Below are positions 8,941-17,917 of a DNA stretch of 64,000 nucleotides, piece after piece. The notes under the pieces are model-generated. The model did no database searches. It saw only the letters and a list, made by a program, of their open reading frames with translations, and had not been told where the DNA came from. Numbering within the stretch: the stretch's first letter is position 1; each line of letters begins with the position of its first letter. The translations under genes and the position numbers were made by a program. The stretch comes from Collimonas sp. OK242 (GTDB lineage Bacteria; Pseudomonadota; Gammaproteobacteria; Burkholderiales; Burkholderiaceae_D), in NCBI RefSeq assembly GCF_900107095.1, contig NZ_FNOR01000011.1:1-64000 (forward strand), given 5' to 3'.

Positions 8941-10689
8941 ATGTTTTCACATCTGCCGCATCCACCATACCTTAGTGCTATCGACCGGCGCCTGCTGGAG
9001 CAATACCTCAATACCTATTGCCGGGAAACCGGCTGTGCCGACCCGCGGCTTATTTCAAGAGATACCGAGCCAGAAGCCTTACAGCCTCAGTTTGCCGCCT
9101 GGCGAGAGGCCGGACTGATGCCGTATCTCGTGTCATTCGCAGAGACCGGCTATCAGTTGGCTGGTGCGCTCAATTACTTCTCGCTGATTGGCTATCATCG
9201 CGTGGCGCCGTTCGCCTGGATCGGACGCAATGGCGACTGGCGGCCACTGAAGGACGTTACCCCTCTGACCGACTTGATCGCCGATACGCTCGCGAGCCTC
9301 AGTGAAGACTCAAGCGACGAGGCAGAACGCTGCAGCGGCCGCCTGCAGGCACTGATGCGCAATAGCGTCGGCAAGGTGCGCCGCTTTCATCAGCATGTGC
9401 CTCAGCCACCCCGCTCGCCGTTCGTGGCGGCCGAACAGGGCATGCGTTTCGGCCACATCTTCCATGTCACGTCCAAGGCGTCAGACGGTTTCAGCGACGA
9501 CGACATGCTACGTTATGCGCCAGAGCTTGGCGCCTCATTCCGCCTGCATTATTTCGCTGTGACGGCTGGCCTGCTAGAGGTGCACGGCGTGAATCGCAAA
9601 GCGATGCCGATCGATCCCGCAGTTGCCAGTTTCGCCGAAGGTTTGCTAGTCGATGGCGAATACCGGCTGTTGCCTTGCCATCCTTGGCAGGCTAACTATT
9701 TGCTGGCTCTGCCAGAAATCGCGCTGTTGATAAAAAGCGCTGCCATCATCTCGCTTGGGCCGTTGGGCGAACTGGCCTGGCCGACTTCTTCCGTGCGCAC
9801 CGTATGGCTCCCCGGTCAGAACATGTTTCTCAAACTGCCGCTGAATATTCGCATTACCAATTTCATCCGCAACAACCCGACCGAGCAGGTAGTCCGGGCG
9901 CTGGATGCCAGCCTGGCGCTGACGCTGTTGCCGCCGCACGTGCGTGAACAAACGACCTTCCATATTCTGCCGGAACTGGGTAGCCAGACCTTGAAATTGC
10001 GCGATGAAGCAATGCGCGCAGCCAGCGCGGTCGTGTACCGGCAAGCCATGCCGGAGGCCGAAGCTGAACAGATCCAGGTGCTTGCCGCGCTACTGGAAGA
10101 GCCCGCCGAGGGTGAGATCCCGCTACTCGCGCTGTTGCGCCAGGCAGCAGCGGAATCTTCACACGGCGAGCTGGATCCGGCCCTGGTCCGGCAATGGTGG
10201 CAGCGTTACCTGGACGTCACCCTGCTGCCGTTGCTGCAGCTGTTCTCAGGCTATGGCATCAGCCTGGAAGCGCATCTGCAAAATACGATGGTGGCTTTCC
10301 GCGACGGCTGGCCGGCACGCGGCTACGCGCGCGACATGGAGGGCGCCAGCATCAGCCGCCAGCGCTTCCCGTTCTGCGACCGCCTCTCGGCCGACAGCCC
10401 GGCGCTGTACGACGACGAACAGGCCTGGCATCGCTTCCAGTATTACGTCCTGGTCAATCACATCGGCCATATGATCGCCTGCCTCGGGCGCACCGGACTG
10501 ATCGAGGAAGCGACATTGTGGCAGGACACGGCGCAACGCCTGCAAGCCAGCGAAATACCGCTGGCGCAGCAATTGCTGAAGCATCCCACGCTGCCAGCCA
10601 AGGCCAACATGCTAAGCAGCTTTCACCAGCAGGGCGAACGCCCGATCTGGGTCAGGATCGCCAATCCCCTTCACCGTTTTCAAAGATAA
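8941..10689 (+). CDS. sbnE: NIS siderophore synthetase, IucA/IucC family (SbnE-like)
   Basis: A 582-residue synthetase. SbnE is the type A enzyme that begins assembly by condensing citrate with L-2,3-diaminopropionate. Visible family motifs are RFGHIFHVTSKAS near 170-182, LLPCHPWQANYL near 240-252, SSVRTVWLPGQNMFLKLPL (ATP and citrate site) and GISLEAHLQNTMVAF near 438-452. A strong ribosome site AAAGAAAGGA precedes the ATG, and the 13-base gap after sbnD is one of the larger spacings in the operon, so translation may restart here. Assignment among the three paralogues rests on gene order plus the citrate-type motif set. Confidence 0.9.
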   Translation: MFSHLPHPPYLSAIDRRLLEQYLNTYCRETGCADPRLISRDTEPEALQPQFAAWREAGLMPYLVSFAETGYQLAGALNYFSLIGYHRVAPFAWIGRNGDWRPLKDVTPLTDLIADTLASLSEDSSDEAERCSGRLQALMRNSVGKVRRFHQHVPQPPRSPFVAAEQGMRFGHIFHVTSKASDGFSDDDMLRYAPELGASFRLHYFAVTAGLLEVHGVNRKAMPIDPAVASFAEGLLVDGEYRLLPCHPWQANYLLALPEIALLIKSAAIISLGPLGELAWPTSSVRTVWLPGQNMFLKLPLNIRITNFIRNNPTEQVVRALDASLALTLLPPHVREQTTFHILPELGSQTLKLRDEAMRAASAVVYRQAMPEAEAEQIQVLAALLEEPAEGEIPLLALLRQAAAESSHGELDPALVRQWWQRYLDVTLLPLLQLFSGYGISLEAHLQNTMVAFRDGWPARGYARDMEGASISRQRFPFCDRLSADSPALYDDEQAWHRFQYYVLVNHIGHMIACLGRTGLIEEATLWQDTAQRLQASEIPLAQQLLKHPTLPAKANMLSSFHQQGERPIWVRIANPLHRFQR

Positions 10690-10692
10690 GCC

Positions 10693-12516
10693 ATGCATCC
10701 AACCGAATATCATAATCTGATCGACAGCCGGGCCTATCGACAAGCCAGCCGCCGCGTTCTGCGCCAACTGCTGGAAGCCCTGTTGTTCGAGAATGCCTTG
10801 CCGCACGTTGAATGGCAGGACGGGCAAGATGGACAGGACAATACACTGACGGTGCCCGGCCTCCGCAACGACGGCGCTACGGTCACCTATCAATGTCAGG
10901 CGCAACGCACTTTCAGCTTTGGCCGCATACGGGTGACGACGCCGCTGCTGCGCTACAGTGGCAATGACGGCAATGGCCAGACAATTGCCGAGGAGGCCAG
11001 CGATCCGGCGCTGTTTCTGGCCGAAATCGCGCCATGGCTGAACGCCGATGCAGCGCGGCTCGAACAGTTTGCAGCGGAATTGCTGGCGACCCAGATCAAG
11101 GATGCGCACACCCTGTATTCGCGCAGCGGCAACGTGCTGCGCGGCGCTGACTACGACACGCTGGAGGCACGCCTAAGCGATGGCCATCCCTACCACCCGA
11201 GCTATAAATCGCGCCTCGGCTTCACGCTGGAAGACAATGCCGCCTACGCACCTGAAATCGCCAGCGCTGTGGTGCCAATACTGCTGGCGGTGCGCCGCGG
11301 CCGCTGTCGCTGGACGGTCAGTGCTACGCTCGCCCCCACATCCGCAACGCCGGCAAGCAACTTGCTCAGCGACGCCGATTACCGGCAATTTCGCGATGAA
11401 CTGATCCGACGCGGCCTGCGCCCCGAGGACTATCTGCCGCTGCCAGTCCACCCTTGGCAATGGAACGAGGTGATACTGCCGACCTGTCATCAGGCGCTGG
11501 CGCGCGGCGAGTTGCTGGCGCTGGGGCCGTTGTTGGCGCGCTATCTGCCGCAACAGTCGATCCGTACCTTGAGCAATGCCAGCGAGCCCCGGCAGCTATC
11601 GCTCAAGCTATCGATGAACCTGGTCAACACCTCGACCTCGCGTGTGCTGGCCCCGCACACGGTGCAAAATGCAGCGCCCATCAGCGACTGGCTGCAAGCA
11701 TTGGTCGCCGGTACCGACTGGCCGTCGCCCCTGGCGCGTCCGGTGCTGCTGCGCGAAGTGGCTGGCGTCAGTTTTACCGCGCCGGCCCCGGCCCAGGGCC
11801 AGTATGGCGCACTGGCATGCATCTGGCGCGAAAGCGTGCACCAGCATCTGCTGCTGAACGAAGCCGCAGTGCCGATGACTGCCGTGCTACACATCGATGC
11901 CGATGGCCTGCCTTTGATCCACCCGTGGGTGCAGCGTTACGGCCCGGAAGAATGGCTGCAACGCTTGATCGAACGGGCCTGGCTGCCCGTACTGCATTTG
12001 CTGTGGCGGCACGGCACGGCGCTGGAATCGCATGCCCAGAACATGATTCTGTTGCACGCCGACGGGCTACCTTCACGCGTAGCGTTGAAGGATTTCCACG
12101 ACGGCGTACGTTTCAGCACGGCGCTATTGTCCGGCCCGGCGCCGGCACTCACCGCCGCCCCTGCGGAACACGCTCGCGTCAATCCCAATTCCTTCCTGCA
12201 AACCAGCGACGCCGAAGAGCTGCGTGACTTCACTTTCGATGCTTTGTTTTTTGTCAACCTGGCGGAACTTGCATGGCTGTTCGCGCGTTTCTACGACATG
12301 CCCGAACGCCGGTTCTGGCAAATTACCGCCAACGTGTTGCACGCCCATCAGCTGCGCCATCCGGAACAGGCGGCGCGCTTCGCCCTGTTCGACTGTTTTG
12401 CCGATACCGTCGCGATCGAATTGCTGGCCAGCCGCCGTTTCCAGCCAGAAATTCGCTTGCGCACCCGGCTCACGCCTAATCCGCTAGCGCACTTTGCGAA
12501 ACCGCCATGTCCCTGA
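10693..12516 (+). CDS. sbnF: NIS siderophore synthetase, IucA/IucC family (SbnF-like)
   Basis: A 607-residue synthetase. SbnF adds a second L-2,3-diaminopropionate to the decarboxylated citryl intermediate. Family motifs are GHPYHPSYKSRLGF (about 163-176), LPVHPWQWNEV (about 252-262), QQSIRTLSNA, KLSMNLVNTSTSRVL and ALESHAQNMILL (about 440-451), then LKDFHDGVRFS. The GHPxHPxxKxRxG motif and the LESHAQN motif are the best preserved of the three synthetases here. The ATG follows the sbnE stop by three bases. The 3' end overlaps sbnG by ten bases. Confidence 0.9.
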   Translation: MHPTEYHNLIDSRAYRQASRRVLRQLLEALLFENALPHVEWQDGQDGQDNTLTVPGLRNDGATVTYQCQAQRTFSFGRIRVTTPLLRYSGNDGNGQTIAEEASDPALFLAEIAPWLNADAARLEQFAAELLATQIKDAHTLYSRSGNVLRGADYDTLEARLSDGHPYHPSYKSRLGFTLEDNAAYAPEIASAVVPILLAVRRGRCRWTVSATLAPTSATPASNLLSDADYRQFRDELIRRGLRPEDYLPLPVHPWQWNEVILPTCHQALARGELLALGPLLARYLPQQSIRTLSNASEPRQLSLKLSMNLVNTSTSRVLAPHTVQNAAPISDWLQALVAGTDWPSPLARPVLLREVAGVSFTAPAPAQGQYGALACIWRESVHQHLLLNEAAVPMTAVLHIDADGLPLIHPWVQRYGPEEWLQRLIERAWLPVLHLLWRHGTALESHAQNMILLHADGLPSRVALKDFHDGVRFSTALLSGPAPALTAAPAEHARVNPNSFLQTSDAEELRDFTFDALFFVNLAELAWLFARFYDMPERRFWQITANVLHAHQLRHPEQAARFALFDCFADTVAIELLASRRFQPEIRLRTRLTPNPLAHFAKPPCP

Positions 12517-13274
12517 AAACCCGGCTGCAGCAAAGCGAAACACAGAACAATCCAATCTACGGCCTGTTCTGCTCAACCCCGACCGCCCTGAGCATAGAAC
12601 TGATCGCGGCGGCTGGTTACGATTTCGTGGTGATCGACCTGGAGCACACCTTGACCAGTCCAGAACAACTGGCAGCGATGCTGCTGGCGGCGCGCGCCAG
12701 CAGCATCGCTGCATTGGTCCGGGTAGCTGCCCTGCAGCAGGTGGTCCAGGCGCTGGATGCGGGCGCCGAAGGCATCGTGTTTCCGCGTATCCGCTCGGCG
12801 CATGACGCGCAGGCGGCGGTGCGCGCCTGCCATTTTGCGCCACGCGGCGAGCGCGGTTTGAACAGTACATGGCACAGTCGCTACGGTCGTGACGACCTGG
12901 CACAAGCAATGAATGCAGCAAGCGCGGCTACGCTGGTAGTAGCGATGATCGAGGATATTGAAGGGTTGATGCAGGCCGACGCCATCGCCGCCGTCGACGG
13001 CATCGACATTTTGCTGGAGGGAGCAGCCGATCTGTCGCAGTCGCTCGGCCTGCCATGGCAAACCCGTCATCCGCAGGTCACGGCAGCGCTGGCGCGCATA
13101 CGGCAGGCGGCACAAGGTTGCGGCAAAAGCTTTTGCGCATTGCCGCGTACGCCGGAAGATGCTCAAGCGGCGCATCGGGACCAGGTGCGCATGTTCGTCC
13201 TCGGCGACGACCGGGGTATCGCCCGGCGCGCCATGGCCGCACATTTGAAGCAACATCAAATGAAAGATCTTTAA
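12507..13274 (+). CDS. sbnG: Siderophore citrate synthase, HpcH/HpaI aldolase family (SbnG-like)
   Basis: A 255-residue metal-dependent aldolase-fold protein. SbnG makes citrate from oxaloacetate and acetyl-CoA, which frees siderophore synthesis from TCA-cycle citrate. The family's catalytic arginine and metal-binding acids fall at the expected places: Arg72 in ALVRVAA, Glu149 in AMIEDIEG and Asp175 in EGAADLSQS. The DLEHTLTSPEQ segment follows the usual VVID strand. It overlaps sbnF by ten bases. Other HpcH/HpaI aldolases cleave aromatic breakdown products, but the setting between sbnF and sbnH makes the citrate role by far the most likely. Confidence 0.9.
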   Translation: MSLKTRLQQSETQNNPIYGLFCSTPTALSIELIAAAGYDFVVIDLEHTLTSPEQLAAMLLAARASSIAALVRVAALQQVVQALDAGAEGIVFPRIRSAHDAQAAVRACHFAPRGERGLNSTWHSRYGRDDLAQAMNAASAATLVVAMIEDIEGLMQADAIAAVDGIDILLEGAADLSQSLGLPWQTRHPQVTAALARIRQAAQGCGKSFCALPRTPEDAQAAHRDQVRMFVLGDDRGIARRAMAAHLKQHQMKDL

Positions 13275-13277
13275 GTA

Positions 13278-14537
13278 ATGAATCGCTCCGTGAATCAATC
13301 CATGAGTCAGCCTATGAAACACCAACACCTGCGCAATTATCTGGACAGCAGCACAGAGCCGGTTTGCGCCTATTTATACGATCTGGCGCATTTGCGCCAG
13401 CGCGCCGAAATGCTGCGCCAGGTACTGCCGCCGCATTGCAGTTTGTTCTACGCGATCAAGGCCAATAGCGACGCGCCGATCCTGCAAACCCTATTACACC
13501 GCACTGACGGCTTTGAAGTCGCTTCGCTGGGCGAAATTGAAAGCGTGCGCGCCATCGACGGCAATGTACCGATAGTGTTCGGCGGCCCCGGCAAGACCGA
13601 CGCTGAACTGGAAGGTGCGCTGGAACAGCGGGTCATGTTGATTCACGTCGAAAGCGAGCATCAGTTACGCCGTCTCGACTGGATCGCGCGGCGCCGCAAT
13701 CAGGTCGCCGACATCCTGCTGCGGGTCAATCCGGCACAACTGCCGGCAGATGCCAAGGCAACGCTGCGCATGGGCGGCCAGCCGACCCAGTTCGGCATCG
13801 AAGAAGCGCAGATCCCGGCCATGATCGCGCTGGCCCGAAGCTTGCCAGGAATCCGCCTCAAGGGTTTGCATCTGCACGCAATCTCCAACAACCTGGACGC
13901 ACGCAGCCACCTGGCGCTGCTATCGCATTACCTGACGCTGGCGCAAGACTGGCAACAGCGCTACCGATTGCAGTTTGAATGGCTTAATGTCGGTGGCGGC
14001 ATCGGCGTCAACTACGGCGCAAACCATGCCCACCCGCACGCCCAGTTCGACTGGGAAAATTTCTGCACTGGCCTGGCGGCACTTATCGCGATGCATCGGC
14101 CCGGCTTTCGGATCGTCTTCGAGTGCGGTCGTTTCATCACCGCCGATTGCGGCTATTACCTGGCCGACGTGACTGATGTCAAAACCACCCACGGCAAACA
14201 TTTTGCGATTCTGCGCGGCGGCTCGCACCATTTCCGCTTGCCGGTATCGTGGCAGCACAATCATCCGTTCACAGTGCTGGCGCGCGAAGCATGGGCCTAT
14301 CCATTTGCACGCCCGACCGTACGGAATGCCCCGATCACCCTGTGCGGCGAACTGTGCACGCCGAAAGACACGCTGGCGCGCGATGCCCATGTCGACCAGT
14401 TGCGCGCAGGTGATTGCGTGGCCTTCTTGCTGGCCGGCGCCTACGGCTGGCATATCTCTCATCACGATTTTTTGAGCCACCCGCATCCCGAGCGGGTGTA
14501 TCTGGATACCGGAGCGGATAGCCGAGACCATGAATAG
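13278..14537 (+). CDS. sbnH: PLP-dependent decarboxylase (SbnH-like)
   Basis: A 419-residue fold-type III decarboxylase related to diaminopimelate and ornithine decarboxylases. SbnH decarboxylates citryl-diaminopropionate to citryl-ethylenediamine. The PLP lysine is Lys61 in FYAIKANSD. The histidine-containing HLHAISNN loop, the glycine loop NVGGGIGV that holds the PLP phosphate, ECGRFI and the C-terminal CGELCTPKD motif are all present. The start at 13278 gives an unusual leader with four methionines; ATGs at 13302 and 13314 are also in frame, and the last gives a length closer to S. aureus SbnH. The 3' end overlaps sbnI by eight bases. Confidence 0.9.
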   Translation: MNRSVNQSMSQPMKHQHLRNYLDSSTEPVCAYLYDLAHLRQRAEMLRQVLPPHCSLFYAIKANSDAPILQTLLHRTDGFEVASLGEIESVRAIDGNVPIVFGGPGKTDAELEGALEQRVMLIHVESEHQLRRLDWIARRRNQVADILLRVNPAQLPADAKATLRMGGQPTQFGIEEAQIPAMIALARSLPGIRLKGLHLHAISNNLDARSHLALLSHYLTLAQDWQQRYRLQFEWLNVGGGIGVNYGANHAHPHAQFDWENFCTGLAALIAMHRPGFRIVFECGRFITADCGYYLADVTDVKTTHGKHFAILRGGSHHFRLPVSWQHNHPFTVLAREAWAYPFARPTVRNAPITLCGELCTPKDTLARDAHVDQLRAGDCVAFLLAGAYGWHISHHDFLSHPHPERVYLDTGADSRDHE

Positions 14538-14985
14538 ACTCGACACACCGGACACGCTGCTGCCACAGCCAACGCAGGAGATCATCCATCTTGTCCGGCT
14601 TGAACAGATTCGCCCTAACGAACAACATTATCCCGAGCACGCACTGTTCCTGGCCGATACGATCCTGCGCGAACAACTTTGGCGCATCCCGGTCGCATTG
14701 GAACGGCACAGCCTGGCAGTCATGGATGGTCATCATCGGCTTGAGGCTGCGCGCCGCCTTAAACTGGCGCTTGTGCCGTGCCTGCTGCTCGACTATGCGC
14801 AGGTCGAGGTCAGCGCAACGCGCCAAGGCTATGTGGTTACTCCGCAGGAGATATTGCGGCGCGCCAGAAGCGGCGAACTGTACCCGCCAAAAACCACCCG
14901 CCACAGCTTCAAGTCACCGCCACCGACCTGCAGCATTTCGCTGTCGTTTCTCACTCAGGCAGCGCCGGGAGTTTTACCAGTTTAA
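14530..14985 (+). CDS. sbnI: Short ParB/Srx-fold protein, probable serine kinase (SbnI-like)
   Basis: A 151-residue protein with the ParB/sulfiredoxin nucleotide-binding fold. The motif VMDGHHRLEAA (about 68-78) is the hallmark, and the HLVRLEQIRPNE segment (20-31) carries acidic residues like those needed by free-serine kinases. S. aureus SbnI phosphorylates L-serine to O-phosphoserine for SbnA and also acts as a heme-sensing regulator. This protein has only the N-terminal domain: it stops soon after PPKTTRHSF, while S. aureus SbnI has about 254 residues. The kinase role is inferred from position and fold. The tail after residue 128 (KSPPPTCSIS onward) looks unlike the rest; a frameshift there cannot be excluded. 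Confidence 0.78.
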   Translation: MNRLDTPDTLLPQPTQEIIHLVRLEQIRPNEQHYPEHALFLADTILREQLWRIPVALERHSLAVMDGHHRLEAARRLKLALVPCLLLDYAQVEVSATRQGYVVTPQEILRRARSGELYPPKTTRHSFKSPPPTCSISLSFLTQAAPGVLPV

Positions 14986-15077
14986 ATATTTTCAATTCAT
15001 TGGCCATACAGCAATCAGGTTGCGCGTTATTGCGCAGCATATTGGTTTAGAGGCCGCATTTCAAAAGGGATTCACCC

Positions 15078-17309
15078 ATGTCGCAATTTCGTTTTTCCGT
15101 ATTGGCAAGCGCACTTTCCCTAGCGTTTTCAACCTCCTCCGCATGCTCGCAAACGCCGCCCGAATCGGATCAGAAAAAAATCAGCTCCGATGCAACTCGT
15201 CAATCTTCATCGACAACAGAACATGAATTGACAGCGTTGGATGTCACCACCCAACGGACAAAAAGCGATTTAATGCGCCCGACGCGTCAGGTCAATGTGA
15301 TCGAGCACGAAGAGTTGGAGGAGCTACGTCAAGGCTCCGGCAGTTTTGCTACGCTGTTGAGCAAAATCATAGCTGGCATGGCAGATTCCAGCCACACCGT
15401 CAGTGATTTCGGGCAAACACTGCGCGGCCGGAATATGCTGGTGCTGGTGGACGGTATTCCGCTCAATACCAATCGGGATTCTGCTCGAAATCTGGCCAGT
15501 ATCAATCCTGCCAGCATTCAGCAAGTCGAAGTTCTGCGGGGTAGCAGTGCGATCTATGGCAGTGGTGCGACCGGCGGCATTATCTACGTGACAACCCGTC
15601 CGGCTGGTGGCGAACCCTACGCCGAGACCACGTTTTCAGCGACATCGCCGCTATCCCGTCTAGGTAAAGATGGGCTGGGTGGACAGGTTCAGCATTATCT
15701 TTCGGGTAGCAATGGCATCATCGACTACGCACTCGATATTGACATGCAGCATAGCGGCGCCTCGTACGATGGCCGCGGAAATCGTCTGGCGCCGGAACCA
15801 AGCCAGGGCGATATGTTCGATAGCAATGCTTATAGCATCGGCGGAAAAATCGGCATGCGCATCGATCGTGATCAGCGCCTGCAATTTGCAGCCAGCCATT
15901 ACGACGCTAGTCAGGATACTGATTACGGCTCCGATCCTTCAGTTGCCAAACTAGCCGCAGGAACGGCAACTGCGCGCGCCATCAAAGGCTTGCAGTTGGC
16001 GGATCAAAACCAGATCAGGAATACCTTGTTAAGCGCCGATTATCAGCATCAGGATTTTTTTGGGAGCACGCTCTCCGCCCAACTTTATTATCGCGATTTT
16101 TTCACGCGTTTCCCGCCATTCGATGCACGTGCGGTATCGACCCGTGGCAACAATGTGGATCAAGTGATGCAGAACACCAGCGTGCTTGGCAGCCGGGTCA
16201 CGCTCAAGACGCCTTTGACTGCCGACAAGAAAACCCAACTGACCTGGGGCATGGACTTTAACCAGGAACGTAGCGACATGCCCACCAACATTTTCGATCC
16301 GGCTGCCTACGACGCCAGCGGCGGCCTGGTGTTTAACAAGATCGGCACCCTGACCTACATGCCGTCGCTGACCACCCGCAGCATCGGCGCCTTTGGCCAG
16401 TTGCAGCACAAGTTCAACCAGCAATGGTCGGTGGAAGGCGGCGTGCGATATGAACATGCCAATGCCAGGTTCAACGATTTCATCCCGTTGTCTCAATACC
16501 GCGCAGCGAATCCGCAAGCGGTCAAAGGCGGTTCAGTCAGTTACGGCTCATGGCTGCTGAACCTCGGCGCTACCTATTCACCGGTGAAACAGCAAGAGTT
16601 CTACGCCTCGTTCAGCCAAGGCTTCCAGCTACCGGATATCGGCCTGCAGATCAGGAATGCAACGCCGCGCTTCGACATCGCGTCGTCCAATCTCGAGCCA
16701 GTGACAACCAACAATTATGAATTGGGCTGGCGTGGCGCATTTGATAATATGCTGACTTCGCTGGCGGTGTTTTACACAAGCTCCAAGCTGGGTGATGTGC
16801 AAAGTTTCAACAATGGTCTGATCTTGACGCGTACCAGCGAAAAAATCCTGGGTGTCGAAGGCAGCCTGGATTATTTGCCGGATGATTCCGTGTGGGGTGC
16901 GGGTGGCACCATGACCTGGATGCGCGGCCGCGAACTGCCGCAAAACGCTGTCAGCGATCAGGTTATGACTGGCTATCGCATCCCGCCGCTGAAACTGACC
17001 AGCTATATTCAATACAAACCGAACAGCCGTTGGAGCAATCGCTTGCAGGCCACCTATTTTGCGGCACGGGATTATCGCCTGAACGGCCAGAACAGCTTTG
17101 GCCGCCGGGAAGTCGGCAGCTATACGACACTTGATCTTGTCAGCCGTTACCAGCTTGGCAAGAAAGATACTATCAGCGGCGGTGTAGAGAACCTGCTCAA
17201 CCGTCATTACTATCCGCTTTACAGTCAGCTGATGCGCAACAGTAACAACACCAGCCGCCTGCCCGCCCCGGGAGCGGTGCTGAAGGTAAGTTACAACCAT
17301 GTCTGGTAA
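15078..17309 (+). CDS. TonB-dependent ferric siderophore receptor
   Basis: A 743-residue outer-membrane receptor, the likely entry port for ferric staphyloferrin B. A signal peptide (about residues 1-24) is followed by a Ser/Thr/Gln-rich linker and the plug domain, with RQVNVIEHEELEEL, LRGRNMLVLVDGIPL and VEVLRGSSAIYGSGATGG (about 147-164). The remainder is the beta-barrel, ending in the C-terminal signature LKVSYNHVW with a terminal aromatic residue. No N-terminal signalling extension is present, which agrees with the absence of sigma/anti-sigma genes nearby. It lies 92 bases after sbnI with its own AAAAGGGA ribosome site. Related clusters of Ralstonia and Cupriavidus also pair staphyloferrin B genes with such a receptor. 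No inner-membrane importer is encoded here. Confidence 0.92.
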   Translation: MSQFRFSVLASALSLAFSTSSACSQTPPESDQKKISSDATRQSSSTTEHELTALDVTTQRTKSDLMRPTRQVNVIEHEELEELRQGSGSFATLLSKIIAGMADSSHTVSDFGQTLRGRNMLVLVDGIPLNTNRDSARNLASINPASIQQVEVLRGSSAIYGSGATGGIIYVTTRPAGGEPYAETTFSATSPLSRLGKDGLGGQVQHYLSGSNGIIDYALDIDMQHSGASYDGRGNRLAPEPSQGDMFDSNAYSIGGKIGMRIDRDQRLQFAASHYDASQDTDYGSDPSVAKLAAGTATARAIKGLQLADQNQIRNTLLSADYQHQDFFGSTLSAQLYYRDFFTRFPPFDARAVSTRGNNVDQVMQNTSVLGSRVTLKTPLTADKKTQLTWGMDFNQERSDMPTNIFDPAAYDASGGLVFNKIGTLTYMPSLTTRSIGAFGQLQHKFNQQWSVEGGVRYEHANARFNDFIPLSQYRAANPQAVKGGSVSYGSWLLNLGATYSPVKQQEFYASFSQGFQLPDIGLQIRNATPRFDIASSNLEPVTTNNYELGWRGAFDNMLTSLAVFYTSSKLGDVQSFNNGLILTRTSEKILGVEGSLDYLPDDSVWGAGGTMTWMRGRELPQNAVSDQVMTGYRIPPLKLTSYIQYKPNSRWSNRLQATYFAARDYRLNGQNSFGRREVGSYTTLDLVSRYQLGKKDTISGGVENLLNRHYYPLYSQLMRNSNNTSRLPAPGAVLKVSYNHVW

Positions 17310-17378
17310 AGGCGGCGGCCAACTTAACTGAAGATGCGAGAGATGGCACTAAGTGAATTACGGAAATACTGCGCGCAA

Positions 17379-17915
17379 TTACGCCAGCGCCACCTGCCCC
17401 ACCAGAGTCTGCAATAGCGACTGGCCGTACAGCCAGTCGCCGAGATTGGATTCGGCATTGATATGCCCAAGCGCGCCGGCATCGACGTATTCCGCGCCCC
17501 AGACTTGCGCCCAGTGACGGGCGCGCCGGCTTTCCATCCACGGATCGTTGAGGCTGCCGACCACGATCGACGGCAGCGGCAGGCGTCCGTTCACCGCCTC
17601 ACTGACGTCGAATTTGTCCGGATCGGCCGGCGCCACCAGCAAGGCCCCGGCCAGATTCGGAATCTCGTTCAGGGCGCTGTGCACCGTAGTCAGGCAACCA
17701 AAGCTATGGGCGATCGCCAAAGCGGGTTGCTCCGACTGGCGCAACTGTTGCTGCAAGCGCTCCGACCAGACTTCCAGCAGCGGCGCATCCCAGTGCGCTT
17801 GCTCAACCCGTTCGAAAGTTGGATACAGCCGTTGCCATCGGGATTGCCAATGCAGCGGGCCGCTGCCATATAGCCCCGGCACTACCAACACACGAAACGA
17901 TGAGAGCGTATTCAT
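17379..17915 (-). CDS. RBBP9/YdeN-family serine hydrolase
   Basis: A 178-residue single-domain alpha/beta hydrolase. The catalytic serine is in AIAHSFGCL (about residue 69), the acid in VGSLNDPWM and the histidine in LGHINAESNLG near residue 151. The opening VVPGLYGSGPLHWQ is typical of the family. Substrate is unknown. I chose the ATG at 17915; a TTG two codons earlier would overlap the EAL-protein stop. It is the last gene of the minus-strand ssu cluster and follows the EAL gene by two bases, so it is probably co-transcribed, although a role in sulfur metabolism is not evident. Confidence 0.75.
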   Translation of the reverse strand: MNTLSSFRVLVVPGLYGSGPLHWQSRWQRLYPTFERVEQAHWDAPLLEVWSERLQQQLRQSEQPALAIAHSFGCLTTVHSALNEIPNLAGALLVAPADPDKFDVSEAVNGRLPLPSIVVGSLNDPWMESRRARHWAQVWGAEYVDAGALGHINAESNLGDWLYGQSLLQTLVGQVALA

Positions 17916-17917
17916 GT

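Noticed and set aside
14986-15077. Second Fur box before the TonB receptor
   Set aside because: The AT-rich stretch around 14983-15000 matches the consensus poorly, so the receptor is best regarded as part of the sbn transcript.
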